A DNA stretch of 64,000 nt from Mucilaginibacter phenanthrenivorans (lineage in GTDB: Bacteria > Bacteroidota > Bacteroidia > Sphingobacteriales > Sphingobacteriaceae), in the NCBI RefSeq assembly GCF_024721155.1, contig NZ_JAHVAP010000001.1, positions 806,001 through 870,000 on the forward strand, written 5' to 3'. How positions within the stretch are numbered: the first letter of the stretch is position 1; each line of letters opens with the position of its first letter. A program made the translations under genes and the position numbers. This document shows positions 25,183-34,143 of the stretch, in pieces. Under the pieces are notes generated by a model. It was given only the letters and a program-made list of their open reading frames with translations. It searched no databases and was not told the origin of the DNA.

Positions 25183-25354
25183 AGTGGTAAATTGCTGCAA
25201 ATTACTAAATTTTGTAGTAACTGGCTAATGCTGTTTGTGAGTTAACAAAACAACCTCATGAAAGTTGGAGTAAATAAACCAGGCTGTAATAAACCTTTGT
25301 AATAAAGTAATTAATGGATATTTTTGAATACCGATTAAACTAAAATCTATTACT

Positions 25355-26074
25355 ATGAAACATATCCTATTCATTTTCGCCATGTTATGCATGTTTATTT
25401 CTGCTGCGATGGCGAAACAAAAAGTATTAATATTCAGCAAGACAGCAGGCTTTCATCATAACTCAATTGCTGTCGGGATTCCTGCAATATTAAAGCTGGG
25501 GCAGGAGAATAATTTTGATGCAGATACTACAACGGATGGCGCGAAATTCACTTTTGATAATTTGAAACAATATGCGGCAGTTATATTCCTGAGCACTACC
25601 GGCGACGTTTTGAATGAGACGCAACAGGCAGCGTTTGAAAAATATATTCGGAACGGTGGTGGCTTTGTCGGTGTGCATTCTGCTACAGATACGGAATACG
25701 ACTGGCCGTGGTATGGTAACCTGGTTGGCGCTTATTTTAAAATTCACCCGGCACAGCAGTTTGCTGTATTGCATGTGGTTGATCGTAATTTTATAGCTAC
25801 CAAACACCTGCCAGCCGACTGGCACAGGTTTGATGAATGGTATAATTTCAAATGGATTGCGCCAAACCTGCACGTGCTAATAAAAATCGATGAAAAAACC
25901 TATACAGGTGGCTTGAACGGCGACGATCACCCAATGGCCTGGTATCATGATTATGATGGCGGTCGTGCATTCTATACTGAATTAGGCCATACCGACGAAT
26001 CATACGCTGATCCCTTGTATTTGAAACACTTGTTGGGTGGAATTGAGTATGCCATGGGCAATGCCGGCAAATAA
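25355..26074 (+). CDS. Secreted ThuA domain protein
   Basis: 239 residues. A signal peptide (residues 1-20, ending AMA) precedes a ThuA/trehalose-utilisation domain (class I glutamine amidotransferase-like fold). Seen: VLIFSKTAGFHHNSI, AVIFLSTTGDVLN, NGGGFVGVHSATDTEYDWPWYG, HPMAWYHDYDGGRAFYTELGHTDESY. These are the classic ThuA landmarks. Family members are linked to disaccharide and 3-keto-sugar metabolism. A DUF1080 3-keto-glycoside hydrolase-like gene is elsewhere in this window (52365-53150), but the two are not adjacent. Confidence 0.88.
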   Translation: MKHILFIFAMLCMFISAAMAKQKVLIFSKTAGFHHNSIAVGIPAILKLGQENNFDADTTTDGAKFTFDNLKQYAAVIFLSTTGDVLNETQQAAFEKYIRNGGGFVGVHSATDTEYDWPWYGNLVGAYFKIHPAQQFAVLHVVDRNFIATKHLPADWHRFDEWYNFKWIAPNLHVLIKIDEKTYTGGLNGDDHPMAWYHDYDGGRAFYTELGHTDESYADPLYLKHLLGGIEYAMGNAGK

Positions 26075-26128
26075 ATTGGGCATTTGTAAGTAATGATTTT
26101 AAATTTGCGTGCTTCAATCACAAAATCC

Positions 26129-27124
26129 ATGCAAATTTTCCCCACCCGGTATTCAACGCTTTCGTCGGATGCATTAAATGACTTTATTTCAGAACGCTAT
26201 GGATTAAGGGATACCAGTTGTCGCCTGCTTATCCGAAATGTGAGCGATACCTACATTGTTGAGAATCAAACCGACAAGTATATCTTCAAGATCTATCGGG
26301 ATGCGCACCGCAAACTTGACGAAATTGAGGGCGAGGCGGAACTGCTTACTATCTTAAACGATAAAGGTGCCAGTGTATCGTATCCTATCAAGGATCTATC
26401 TGGTGCTATTATACAATCTTTTAATGCTGCGGAGGGAACTCGCTACGGCATGCTGTTTACGTACGCAAAGGGCAGGGTAGTTAATGTGATGAACGAAGAA
26501 CAACTGACAACCCTTGGCCGGGAAATGGCAACTGTCCATAACATTACCTCCTCCATCCAGCTAAATCATAAACGAATTGAATTTCATATCGATACCACCA
26601 TTATCCAGCCGCTTGAAACTGTTAAGCCGGCGTTTGTTGAATTAGAAGAAGAATATGCCGATCTCATCGCCGTTTCAAAAACCGTAATAGCAAAGCTTAA
26701 CGAATTCGATTTTACTAACTTTAGTTATGGTTACTGCCATTATGATTTTTTGCCAAAGAACTTTCATTTTGATGAGGATAACAAACTAACGTTTTTCGAT
26801 TTTGATTTTGCAGGAAAGGGCTATTTAGCCAATGACATTACCTCCTTATACATTCACTACTTTATGGAAGTATTTATGAACAGGCAAACCCGTGAGCAGG
26901 CGGATACCGCATTTGCAACTTTTGTTGAAAGCTACCGCAAGGTAAGACCATTACATGGCGACGAGCTTAAAGCTATCCCGTACCTGGGCTTTGGATTTTG
27001 GGTATTTTATCTCGGTTTTCAATATGATAACTTTGAAGATTGGTCAAATATTTTTTTCGGGCCGAAATTTTTAAAAGATAGGGTGATGTTGATTAAGAAA
27101 TGGATGGCTTATTTTGAAGATTGA
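26129..27124 (+). CDS. APH-family (homoserine kinase type II-like) phosphotransferase
   Basis: 331 residues from the ATG giving MQIFPTRYSTLSSDAL. An upstream ATG would add 12 residues with no family match. Kinase-like fold: YIFKIYRDAHRKLDEIEGE carries the ATP-lysine and its helix glutamate. The catalytic loop is GYCHYDFLPKNFHFD (H-x-D-x4-N kept, with Tyr in place of the usual Gly), and the metal-binding motif is TFFDFDFAGKG. Such enzymes phosphorylate small alcohols or aminoglycosides; the substrate is unknown. It follows the ThuA gene by about 55 nt. Confidence 0.8.
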   Translation: MQIFPTRYSTLSSDALNDFISERYGLRDTSCRLLIRNVSDTYIVENQTDKYIFKIYRDAHRKLDEIEGEAELLTILNDKGASVSYPIKDLSGAIIQSFNAAEGTRYGMLFTYAKGRVVNVMNEEQLTTLGREMATVHNITSSIQLNHKRIEFHIDTTIIQPLETVKPAFVELEEEYADLIAVSKTVIAKLNEFDFTNFSYGYCHYDFLPKNFHFDEDNKLTFFDFDFAGKGYLANDITSLYIHYFMEVFMNRQTREQADTAFATFVESYRKVRPLHGDELKAIPYLGFGFWVFYLGFQYDNFEDWSNIFFGPKFLKDRVMLIKKWMAYFED

Positions 27125-27209
27125 TATTTTAGGATCACTGATCTAAAATAAATGTGCAGATGGTTTTTTGGCTTATGGCTACTATATTTACCACGTAACA
27201 AATCATAAA

Positions 27210-27713
27210 ATGAAACACAAGATCATCTTAATAGGCTTGCTTATTTTACTTACCAGTCCCTTTTTTTTAAACGCCCAGGTTACTACGCAAGAGGCAACGG
27301 TAAAAGTTAGCGGCGAAGTTATAACACCGCTTAATTTAAAAATGGCCGATCTGAATCAGTTTACCCAAGTGGAGGTAAAGCGTAAGGATAAAGATGGGAA
27401 TGATCACATCTATACCGGCGTGCTGTTATCGGATATCCTACAAAAAGCCGGTGCTACTTTGGGCAAAGACCTGCATGGAAAAAATCTTAATAAATTTGTA
27501 CAGGTTGAGGCAAGCGACGGGTACCAGGTGGTATTTGCTATTGCCGAGCTGGATAAGGGTTTTACTGATCGTTTAGTTATCCTTGCAACCCAAATGGATG
27601 GCAAGCCGCTATCAACCACAGAGGGGCCTTTCCATATAGTTATCCAGGATGAGAAGAAACCTGCCAGGTGTGTGCGAATGGTAACTGCGATAAAAGTTCA
27701 ATTCGCTAAATAA
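27210..27713 (+). CDS. Secreted molybdopterin-fold (sulfite-oxidase-like) domain protein
   Basis: 167 residues from the ATG giving MKHKIILIGLLILL; the longer open frame upstream lacks a sensible signal. A signal peptide (residues 1-22, ending LNAQ) precedes one domain related to the oxidoreductase molybdopterin-binding fold. Seen: VKVSGEVITPLNLKMADLNQF, YTGVLLSDILQKAG and EGPFHIVIQDEKKPARCVRMVTAIKV. The Mo-ligating Cys of true sulfite oxidases is not evident at its usual place, so a cofactor-free binding role is possible. Coupled to the next gene by a 1-nt overlap. Confidence 0.75.
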   Translation: MKHKIILIGLLILLTSPFFLNAQVTTQEATVKVSGEVITPLNLKMADLNQFTQVEVKRKDKDGNDHIYTGVLLSDILQKAGATLGKDLHGKNLNKFVQVEASDGYQVVFAIAELDKGFTDRLVILATQMDGKPLSTTEGPFHIVIQDEKKPARCVRMVTAIKVQFAK

Positions 27714-28861
27714 TGAGGCGGCGCTTTTGGATAATCCTTTTATTGACAAGCATTTGCAGCTATAACTATGCCCAGACACCTATAGACAGGAGCATTGAAC
27801 TGCATACGCAAATATCCGATGATACACGGGTAAAACTATTGGATGCCCTTGATACCCTGCTGATCCGCATTAATAACTCAAAACCTTTGACATCTGAAAT
27901 AAGCCCGGTGGGCAATGCATTAACTGTATCTGTCTTCAATGATTTGAAGGGGATTGAAAACAATGAGAAGGCAGGGGATAAGCACTACTACAAACCCAGG
28001 CTTATCAATTTATATCCAGTTGATAATGATATATATATAATCTCTATCGCTTATATAAATCAAACTGTTCCGGGAATTCCAATCAGGGTGATCTTTAATT
28101 TTATAGCGAGTTTAAATGATAGCCAGGTTACGTTTTCCATCCCGGTTTATTATATCACCCAAAACTGGAAAACAACTAAGGTTGGTAATATCACTTATCA
28201 TTACGCTGATAAAATCAATATCGGCAGAGCCAGGATATTCGATAAAAAGAATACAAACATTGCAGTAAAGCTTGGCTTAAAACCTGAACCGCTGGATTTT
28301 TACCTCTGCAATAATTACCAGGAGATAATGCATTTGCTGGGCTATGAGTATGATAATGAGTCGGCAGGGGTAACCACTGATGGTTATGGCGTTGATGCGC
28401 GTACGATTTTCTCGACTATGCATAACGAGGATTTCTCACACGATACGTTTCATTATTACTCAGGAAAGTTCAGGAAAAATGCGCGTAACTCAGCTGCAGA
28501 TGAGGGCGTGGCCTACAGTTGGGGCAATGCCTATTACACCGATAACAACGGGGAAATGATATCGCCCAAACAATTGGTACCGCAGTTAAAGCAATATTTG
28601 CAGCAGCATCCGGGGGCTAGTTTGCTCAATCTGTTCTACAAAAATCCATTGATCCTCACGAATCAAACCAAAGTGCGATCATTACTGGCCAGTATGGTTT
28701 GCGATGAGGTGGAACGTCAAAAAGGAGTGGAGGGAGTAAAGGAATTGCTTAACTGTGGAAAAGGTGACGATAATTTTTTCCTGGTTGTTAACAAACTTAC
28801 CGGCGTCAATCCATCAAATTTTGACGAACGGGTAGGGAAGCTAATTGAAAATTACAAATAG
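27713..28861 (+). CDS. Secreted protein of unknown function, possible hydrolase
   Basis: 382 residues. A signal peptide (residues 1-20, ending YAQ) is followed by a globular, mixed alpha/beta region without repeats or membrane segments. Conserved-looking sections are NNYQEIMHLLGYEYDNESAG, HNEDFSHDTFHYYSGKF and AADEGVAYSWGNAYY. The His/Glu pairing is reminiscent of zinc peptidases, but no HExxH is present, so no function is assigned. The ATG overlaps the preceding stop by one base (TAATG), so the two secreted proteins are translationally coupled and may work together. Confidence 0.6.
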   Translation: MRRRFWIILLLTSICSYNYAQTPIDRSIELHTQISDDTRVKLLDALDTLLIRINNSKPLTSEISPVGNALTVSVFNDLKGIENNEKAGDKHYYKPRLINLYPVDNDIYIISIAYINQTVPGIPIRVIFNFIASLNDSQVTFSIPVYYITQNWKTTKVGNITYHYADKINIGRARIFDKKNTNIAVKLGLKPEPLDFYLCNNYQEIMHLLGYEYDNESAGVTTDGYGVDARTIFSTMHNEDFSHDTFHYYSGKFRKNARNSAADEGVAYSWGNAYYTDNNGEMISPKQLVPQLKQYLQQHPGASLLNLFYKNPLILTNQTKVRSLLASMVCDEVERQKGVEGVKELLNCGKGDDNFFLVVNKLTGVNPSNFDERVGKLIENYK

Positions 28862-28894
28862 ACTGTTTATCTTAGTAAGGATATTTCTACATAA

Positions 28895-29323
28895 ATGGAA
28901 GGGGAGGAAACATTAGCAAAATTCAGGATCGAGGGCATGGCACCGCTGTTGCAGGTTTATGATATGCCCATATCCATCCATTTTTATAGAGATGTTTTAG
29001 GTTTCAAAGTGGTGATGTCTTCCGGCGAGGGCGATGATGTAGATTGGATCCTGATGAGGCTTGGCGATATCGAACTGATGCTTAACACAGCCTATGAACG
29101 TGAATTCAGACCGCTACACCCGGAAGCTGAACGCATCTCCGTACATCGTGATACAACTTTATACTTCGGTTGCCCGGATACCGATGAGCTCTATAACCAT
29201 ATGATAAACAACGAGTTGAATGTGAACAAACCCGAAATAACCCGATATAACTGGAAGGCGTTAACTTTTGAAGATCCGGATGGTTACCTGCTTTGCTTCC
29301 ATTGGCCGCTGCCAAATTCATGA
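28895..29323 (+). CDS. VOC (glyoxalase/bleomycin-resistance fold) protein
   Basis: 142 residues with the two beta-alpha-beta-beta-beta modules of the vicinal oxygen chelate family. Seen: LLQVYDMPISIHFYRDVLGFKVVMSS (first module) and YFGCPDTDELYNHMINNELNV, WKALTFEDPDGYLLCFHWP (second, with a D-P-D-G-Y metal-side motif). Substrate unknown. It is a possible last member of the run from the molybdopterin-fold gene, 33 nt after the unknown secreted protein. Confidence 0.85.
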   Translation: MEGEETLAKFRIEGMAPLLQVYDMPISIHFYRDVLGFKVVMSSGEGDDVDWILMRLGDIELMLNTAYEREFRPLHPEAERISVHRDTTLYFGCPDTDELYNHMINNELNVNKPEITRYNWKALTFEDPDGYLLCFHWPLPNS

Positions 29324-29344
29324 TAAACTATGTTAGCTTAGTTA

Positions 29345-29875
29345 TTAAGCGTACACCAACATTTTCTTCAATTTTTCTCTTGCCTTAAACAGGTTTGATT
29401 TTGATGTTCCCTCACATATTCCGAGTTTTAAGCTAATTTCCTGGTGTGAATAACCGTCAATTGCATAGAGGCTAAAAACCGCTTGATAGGTTTGTGGCAA
29501 ACGCCTGATAACGGTAAGCAAATCTTCATAATCCAGTCTTCCAACTGTAGAATCACTTGAAAGTACTTCTTCGGCCATTTCAAGACTATCGGTATATTTT
29601 GTTTTCCAGTTGTTTCGGTAAAAATCTATGGATGAGTGCTTCATGATACAGCCAACCCACGCTTTAAAGGGTTTTATGTTGTCGTATTTGTTTATCTTGG
29701 TAAAAACATTAAAAAAACCCTGGTTCATAATTTCTGCCGCTTCATACCTGTTACCTGCATAACGAATACAAATTCCCATAGCAAAACCATAATAAGCTTT
29801 ATACAAAGCTTTTTGATCTTTCCTGTCCTGGCCAATGCAGCCCGTTATTAGTTTTTGTAAGTGAAGGTCTTCCAT
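29345..29875 (-). CDS. ECF sigma factor without adjacent anti-sigma gene
   Basis: 176 residues. Region 2: RYEAAEIMNQGFFNVFTKINKYDNI with KPFKAWVGCIMKHSSIDFYR. Region 4: LPQTYQAVFSLYAIDGYSHQEISLKLGICEGTSKSNLFKAREKL. It belongs to the Bacteroidota ECF group without attached FecR or SusC. No gene on either side looks like an anti-sigma factor, so its partner is elsewhere or it is controlled by expression level. Confidence 0.9.
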   Translation of the reverse strand: MEDLHLQKLITGCIGQDRKDQKALYKAYYGFAMGICIRYAGNRYEAAEIMNQGFFNVFTKINKYDNIKPFKAWVGCIMKHSSIDFYRNNWKTKYTDSLEMAEEVLSSDSTVGRLDYEDLLTVIRRLPQTYQAVFSLYAIDGYSHQEISLKLGICEGTSKSNLFKAREKLKKMLVYA

Positions 29876-30042
29876 TTTAATTAGGGTTATTGAGGTTAAT
29901 TAAATTAGGGTATAGCGGTAGCTATACAGGCATGCCGGTACAATTATTTAGTAAAACACGTTGGTAGCAGAATAAGGAAATTATATGTTAAGCTTCAGAT
30001 TAACTGATGATTAACATACATTAATAAAAGTAAAGGTATAAT

Positions 30043-31272
30043 TTATGCAATGGCCATAAACTCGTTTATAGCTTCTATATAATAACAACCATGCTGATTT
30101 TTAAGCCGCATTTTACTGGCAGCTCCGTTCACAATACGTTGAATTTTTTCTTTGTCGATATAAACAGGACAAATTTTATCAGATAATAAGCTGGTATCAC
30201 GCTGTTGGTATATTTGGTTAAGCTTTAATTTAATGGCATTCAACGCAGGGGCGTTCCGCCTCATATTGTACCATTCTATAAAATCGATCAGCTGTTTCGA
30301 AATTATTTCATTAGCTTTTGGAGTTTCGGCTTCGCGCTTCCTTAATGTCTCATCATTCATTTTTGAAAGCATATCAACATTTACCAGGTGAATATTAGGC
30401 AGCGCACCGGATTGTTCCTCAACATTATAAGGTATGGATAGATCAATGATTAATTTGCTGCCTGCGCTTTTAAGCTGCGATGCTAAAATAACCGGTTCGC
30501 ACGCATTGGAGGCAACCAAAATTATGTCCGACGAATTGATATACTTCTCTAAATCGGTTAATGGCGCACAATTTAAGTCAAACTCCGCAGCAAGTTCTGC
30601 TGCTTTGTCTTCTGAACGATTGATCAGCGTGATGTTTTTGGTTTTCAAATAATCGACCAGATTTTTACAAGTATTTCTTCCGATCTTTCCTGTACCAATA
30701 AGTAAAATTTGAGTAGCAGCGTTAATTTTGACATGGCTTTTTATATATTGAATAGCAGCAAATGAAACGGAAACAGTTCCGCCGCTTAAAGCCGTTTCGT
30801 TCCTGATAGTTTTTGATGATTGCAGCACGTTGTTAAATAACCTTTCTAAAAAACAATTAATAAAACCACGCTCTTTTGAGAACTTGACTGCCTGCTTAAG
30901 TTGTGAGGTAATTTCGTAGTCGCCCAGGATTTGTGAATCTAATCCGGCTCCAACATTAAATAAATGTTCAACCGCGATAATCCCTCTTTTTGTATAACTA
31001 AGCCGGGTAAAATCTTCTTTTGTGCCCTTTGTTTGCGTGCACAACAAATTAATAAGCTGGTCTGCATCTGTCGCAAATCCATAAATTTCAGTACGGTTAC
31101 AAGTAGACAGAATGAAAAGGCTATCGATATTAGAAGAAGGAGCTAGCTGTAAAATGCTATCGTAGGCATTATTATTAATAGCAAACATCCCCCTGACAGC
31201 GGCATCAGTTTTTTTATAGTTGATGCCAACAGCGTAAAAATGAGAGGTTTCGTTGAGTCTAAGTGTTTGCAT
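30043..31272 (-). CDS. hemA: Glutamyl-tRNA reductase
   Basis: 409 residues. The active-site Cys is Cys58 in FILSTCNRTEIYG. Also seen: VEHLFNVGAGLDSQILGDYEITSQLKQA, NADPH loop ILLIGTGKIGRNTCKNL, and IIDLSIPYNVEEQ. It reduces glutamyl-tRNA to glutamate-1-semialdehyde, the first committed step of C5 haem synthesis. The C-terminal dimerisation helices are somewhat short. No other hem gene is adjacent. A second, lipoprotein-type globin gene lies 160 bp upstream on the same strand, beyond a terminator. Confidence 0.93.
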   Translation of the reverse strand: MQTLRLNETSHFYAVGINYKKTDAAVRGMFAINNNAYDSILQLAPSSNIDSLFILSTCNRTEIYGFATDADQLINLLCTQTKGTKEDFTRLSYTKRGIIAVEHLFNVGAGLDSQILGDYEITSQLKQAVKFSKERGFINCFLERLFNNVLQSSKTIRNETALSGGTVSVSFAAIQYIKSHVKINAATQILLIGTGKIGRNTCKNLVDYLKTKNITLINRSEDKAAELAAEFDLNCAPLTDLEKYINSSDIILVASNACEPVILASQLKSAGSKLIIDLSIPYNVEEQSGALPNIHLVNVDMLSKMNDETLRKREAETPKANEIISKQLIDFIEWYNMRRNAPALNAIKLKLNQIYQQRDTSLLSDKICPVYIDKEKIQRIVNGAASKMRLKNQHGCYYIEAINEFMAIA

Positions 31273-31378
31273 TTGTTCCGTATTTAATATAATTACGTAT
31301 TCTAAACATGATTGGTTTCCAGCACCTTAGCAATATCTTGTCATTTAATTGTCATTTGAAATGACTTATTGTTTCAAT

Positions 31379-31410
31379 AAAAAACCCGGACTAATAATTC
31401 CGGGTTTTTT
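31379..31410. terminator. Rho-independent terminator after the globin gene
   Basis: AAAAAACCCGGA and TCCGGGTTTTTT form a 12-bp stem around an 8-nt loop, with T-runs on both strands. It lies about 25 nt after the stop of the minus-strand globin gene and before hemA, insulating the two. Confidence 0.85.
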
Positions 31411-31435
31411 ATGTTTTGATATACAATGTAACTTG

Positions 31436-31996
31436 TTATTTCTGAACTACCTGGGCCTTTAAGCTCACGACAATTTTCCCTACTGAACCTAACAGATTTG
31501 AGGGCAGTCCAACTTTATTTGCTCCCTTCACAAGGTCGTCAACAAACGCATCAAAGTCTGCACTTGATGCCTTGCCGTTCATTCTTGAATTTGTGGCTGG
31601 GTTGTGTGCATCTGTCATACTTAGGCCGTCATACTTGTAATCTTTTGCACCTGTGGCAACAGCAACAAATGTGGTAAGATTATCGCTTAATTCTGTAAAG
31701 CCTGAAAGATTACCCTTAGTTACTTCACCTAGTAATACGGTAAAGTGGCCATTGATCCTTGTATCACCTGCGATAACGAAGATCGTACTGTCAATAACTG
31801 AACGGATGCCTAAGCGCCCTTTTTCAATTGTTTTTCCTGGGCTGGCAGGGTCTGAAACCATGACTGAACCGCCTAAGGAATCATAAAGAGTCGCTTTCAC
31901 TGTAGGTTTAACAGTCGAGCTTTTGCTGCAAGACTCAATCGCAAATAATATTGTAATTACTGCAATGGCTGATAATAATGATGTAAGTTTTTTCAT
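31436..31996 (-). CDS. Lipid-anchored group 1 truncated haemoglobin-like protein
   Basis: 186 residues. A lipoprotein signal (residues 1-22, lipobox ending ESC with Cys23) is followed by a domain that matches truncated globins. Landmarks: TLYDSLGG (36-43), RSVIDSTIFVIAGDTRINGHF (65-85, the B/C helices), the proximal-His segment LSMTDAHNP (His131), then SADFDAFVDDLVKGANKVGLPS and a closing LKAQVV helix. The usual B10 Tyr position appears to be Ile, so ligand chemistry may differ. It would sit in the periplasm or outer membrane. A small membrane protein gene is 12 nt upstream in the same operon. Confidence 0.7.
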   Translation of the reverse strand: MKKLTSLLSAIAVITILFAIESCSKSSTVKPTVKATLYDSLGGSVMVSDPASPGKTIEKGRLGIRSVIDSTIFVIAGDTRINGHFTVLLGEVTKGNLSGFTELSDNLTTFVAVATGAKDYKYDGLSMTDAHNPATNSRMNGKASSADFDAFVDDLVKGANKVGLPSNLLGSVGKIVVSLKAQVVQK

Positions 31997-32008
31997 CGGA
32001 TTGGATTT

Positions 32009-32431
32009 TTAAATTATTTGAGTTATAAGTTTGTATGCTTTGTAAGTAAGCGAGTTAGCAGCAACCGGGCAACTGCTTTTTAAATTTTCCCTGGTCGGCA
32101 TAAATCTTTCGGCTTTTAAAGCAAATGATGCCTTAAAATCCTTGGTGATCTGGTCGCCGGTTGTTTTTACAGGATAGAAAGTAAAAACAACAATGTTGGT
32201 TTGTGGATTTACCAGGACGTGGTCAATTCCTTTTTGATGATACATCCACGATGTGATCTTGTTGGCATCGTCCTGAGTGATCTGCTGCTTGATGTCAATA
32301 CGCGCCATAACCTTTGTGTTAGCATCAGGGGCGGGACGATAAACATAATAGATGTGAACAGCAAGAACGATCACCAGGAACAAGAAAGTGGAGAGGCTGT
32401 AAAGCAGGATTTTTTTAATTGTCTTTTTCAT
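32009..32431 (-). CDS. Small membrane-anchored protein paired with lipid-anchored globin
   Basis: 140 residues. One N-terminal transmembrane helix (about 8-31) is followed by a soluble domain with a ferredoxin-like pattern (RIDIKQQITQDDANKITSWM, IDHVLVNPQTNIVVFTF). This resembles a heavy-metal-associated fold but lacks the metal-binding CxxC. The C-terminal SSCPVAANSLTYK has a single Cys. It lies 12 nt before the globin gene, so the two are almost certainly cotranscribed. Function unknown; a partner for haem or redox handling is a guess. Confidence 0.6.
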   Translation of the reverse strand: MKKTIKKILLYSLSTFLFLVIVLAVHIYYVYRPAPDANTKVMARIDIKQQITQDDANKITSWMYHQKGIDHVLVNPQTNIVVFTFYPVKTTGDQITKDFKASFALKAERFMPTRENLKSSCPVAANSLTYKAYKLITQII

Positions 32432-32693
32432 GCGGGGCTCTTTTAATTGTTTACTGATTTGATTAAAAAGTGCTTATAAAATTTACACTTCTGTTACAAT
32501 TACGAAGAATAGAGATCTGGCGGTTTTATTAAATTGAAAAATAATTTCGAAAAGGTTATTTCGACGCTGTTATAGATAGATTCATAGTTCGAAAGTCAAA
32601 TTCTGTAGCCCTTCTGTGCTGTCTAAAAACCAAATAAGCTTTTCTACAGTTAATTCTTCTTTGCCCACGCCGCCTTTACAAATAATAACGTCT

Positions 32694-34133
32694 ATGAAAT
32701 TATTCTTTACCTTAAAAAGCAATTCTAAAAAACTCTTTCTCGTCGTTATATTGACTACACTAATCAGCCCGGAATGTGTTTTTAGCCAGATCCAGGTTGA
32801 TCCAAATCAACAAATGAAAGCTGATAGCCTGGGGAGGATTAAGGGTAACAAGGAAGATGTTTTTACAAATCAGGGAAGAAAGAACTTTGGGAACGCTGCC
32901 CTGGATTTCGGGCTGGCAGAAATTATCCCATGGACGTTCGACAGGTATGTCACTAAAAAAGATTATGCCCGTATTTCCTGGAAAAGTGTTGGCCATAATA
33001 TTAACCCGGGAAGCTGGCAATTTGATAATGATGAATTTCAAACCAACCAGTTCGGGCACCCTTATCATGGCAGTAACTTTTATAGTGCCTTTCGTGCAAA
33101 CGGCTATTCTTTTTGGCAGGCAGCCCCTGCAACGTTTGCGGGCAGCTATTTATGGGAGACTTTTGCTGAAAACCAGGCACCGGCGCCTAACGATTTTATA
33201 AATACCAGCTATGGAGGGATCATTTTAGGAGAGATGACTTATCGCTTATCAAATAAAATCATTAATAACCAAACACGCGGATTTAAAAGACAGGTTGACG
33301 AGGTGTTAGGTTTTATGGTGAACCCAATGAATGGCTTACACCGCATAACAAGCGGACAATGGGGAAAAGTGTCAAAAAATACAGCAGAACGCGACTCTTC
33401 AAAAATACGCGCTGAATTTGACTTTGGTGGGCGGCAATTTGATACCGATGTTAAGAAAGGCCGGACGGGTTGGTATGGTCATATAAAATTACTGTACGGA
33501 ACGCCATCAGAACACTATGATGTGCCGTTTAGTAATATTGCCATTAATGCCGAGTTTGGAAAAGACGATAGTTCAAAAGTGAATGTTATTAGTGTCTACG
33601 GCTCGTTAGCAGGCTGGGAGATAAGTTCGTCAGAAAAGTACCAGCATTTACTCATTTTATCTGCCAATTACGATTACATCAGGAATGTTTCTTTTTTTTA
33701 TGGCGGGCAAAGTGCGAAGGCTAATTTCTTTTCTGAATATAATATCTCCGATAAATTAACCATAAATACCATTGTTAGTGCAGGCCCGATAATTTTAGGT
33801 GCTGTGCCTGATCATTACCTTTTCAGAGGCCGCGATTATGATTATGGTTCCGGTGCATCGGTAAGTGTGGGCGGAGGGGTAAATTTGGCTGGCAAATTAT
33901 TTTATAATGTAAACTACCGTGAGGCATGGCTGGCAACTATCAGCGGTAATTCGCGGTATAATATTTTGCATACTTTTTCTAATGAAATAAGTTACTATCT
34001 CATTAAAAATATTGCGATTGCATTCGAACAGGGTCACTTTTCACTGAATAGTTATTATAGAGACCAGCCTGATGTAAGCAGCAAATATCCCTATGTAAGG
34101 GCGTCTGTACGATATGCTGTTACTTTTCAATAG
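32694..34133 (+). CDS. DUF3943 family secreted/outer-membrane protein
   Basis: 479 residues from the ATG giving MKLFFTLKSNSKKLFLV. The open frame extends 26 codons further up without a good start. A signal peptide ends near ECVFSQ. The DUF3943 core is recognised by DNDEFQTNQFGHPYHGSNFY, YSAFRANGYSFWQAAP, GSYLWETFAENQAPAPNDF and INTSYGGIILGEMTYRLS. The C-terminal half is strand rich with aromatic belts and ends VRASVRYAVTFQ, like an outer-membrane barrel. Role unknown. It is convergent with the histidine kinase gene, 10 nt apart. Confidence 0.85.
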   Translation: MKLFFTLKSNSKKLFLVVILTTLISPECVFSQIQVDPNQQMKADSLGRIKGNKEDVFTNQGRKNFGNAALDFGLAEIIPWTFDRYVTKKDYARISWKSVGHNINPGSWQFDNDEFQTNQFGHPYHGSNFYSAFRANGYSFWQAAPATFAGSYLWETFAENQAPAPNDFINTSYGGIILGEMTYRLSNKIINNQTRGFKRQVDEVLGFMVNPMNGLHRITSGQWGKVSKNTAERDSSKIRAEFDFGGRQFDTDVKKGRTGWYGHIKLLYGTPSEHYDVPFSNIAINAEFGKDDSSKVNVISVYGSLAGWEISSSEKYQHLLILSANYDYIRNVSFFYGGQSAKANFFSEYNISDKLTINTIVSAGPIILGAVPDHYLFRGRDYDYGSGASVSVGGGVNLAGKLFYNVNYREAWLATISGNSRYNILHTFSNEISYYLIKNIAIAFEQGHFSLNSYYRDQPDVSSKYPYVRASVRYAVTFQ

Positions 34134-34143
34134 GCACAACCAC

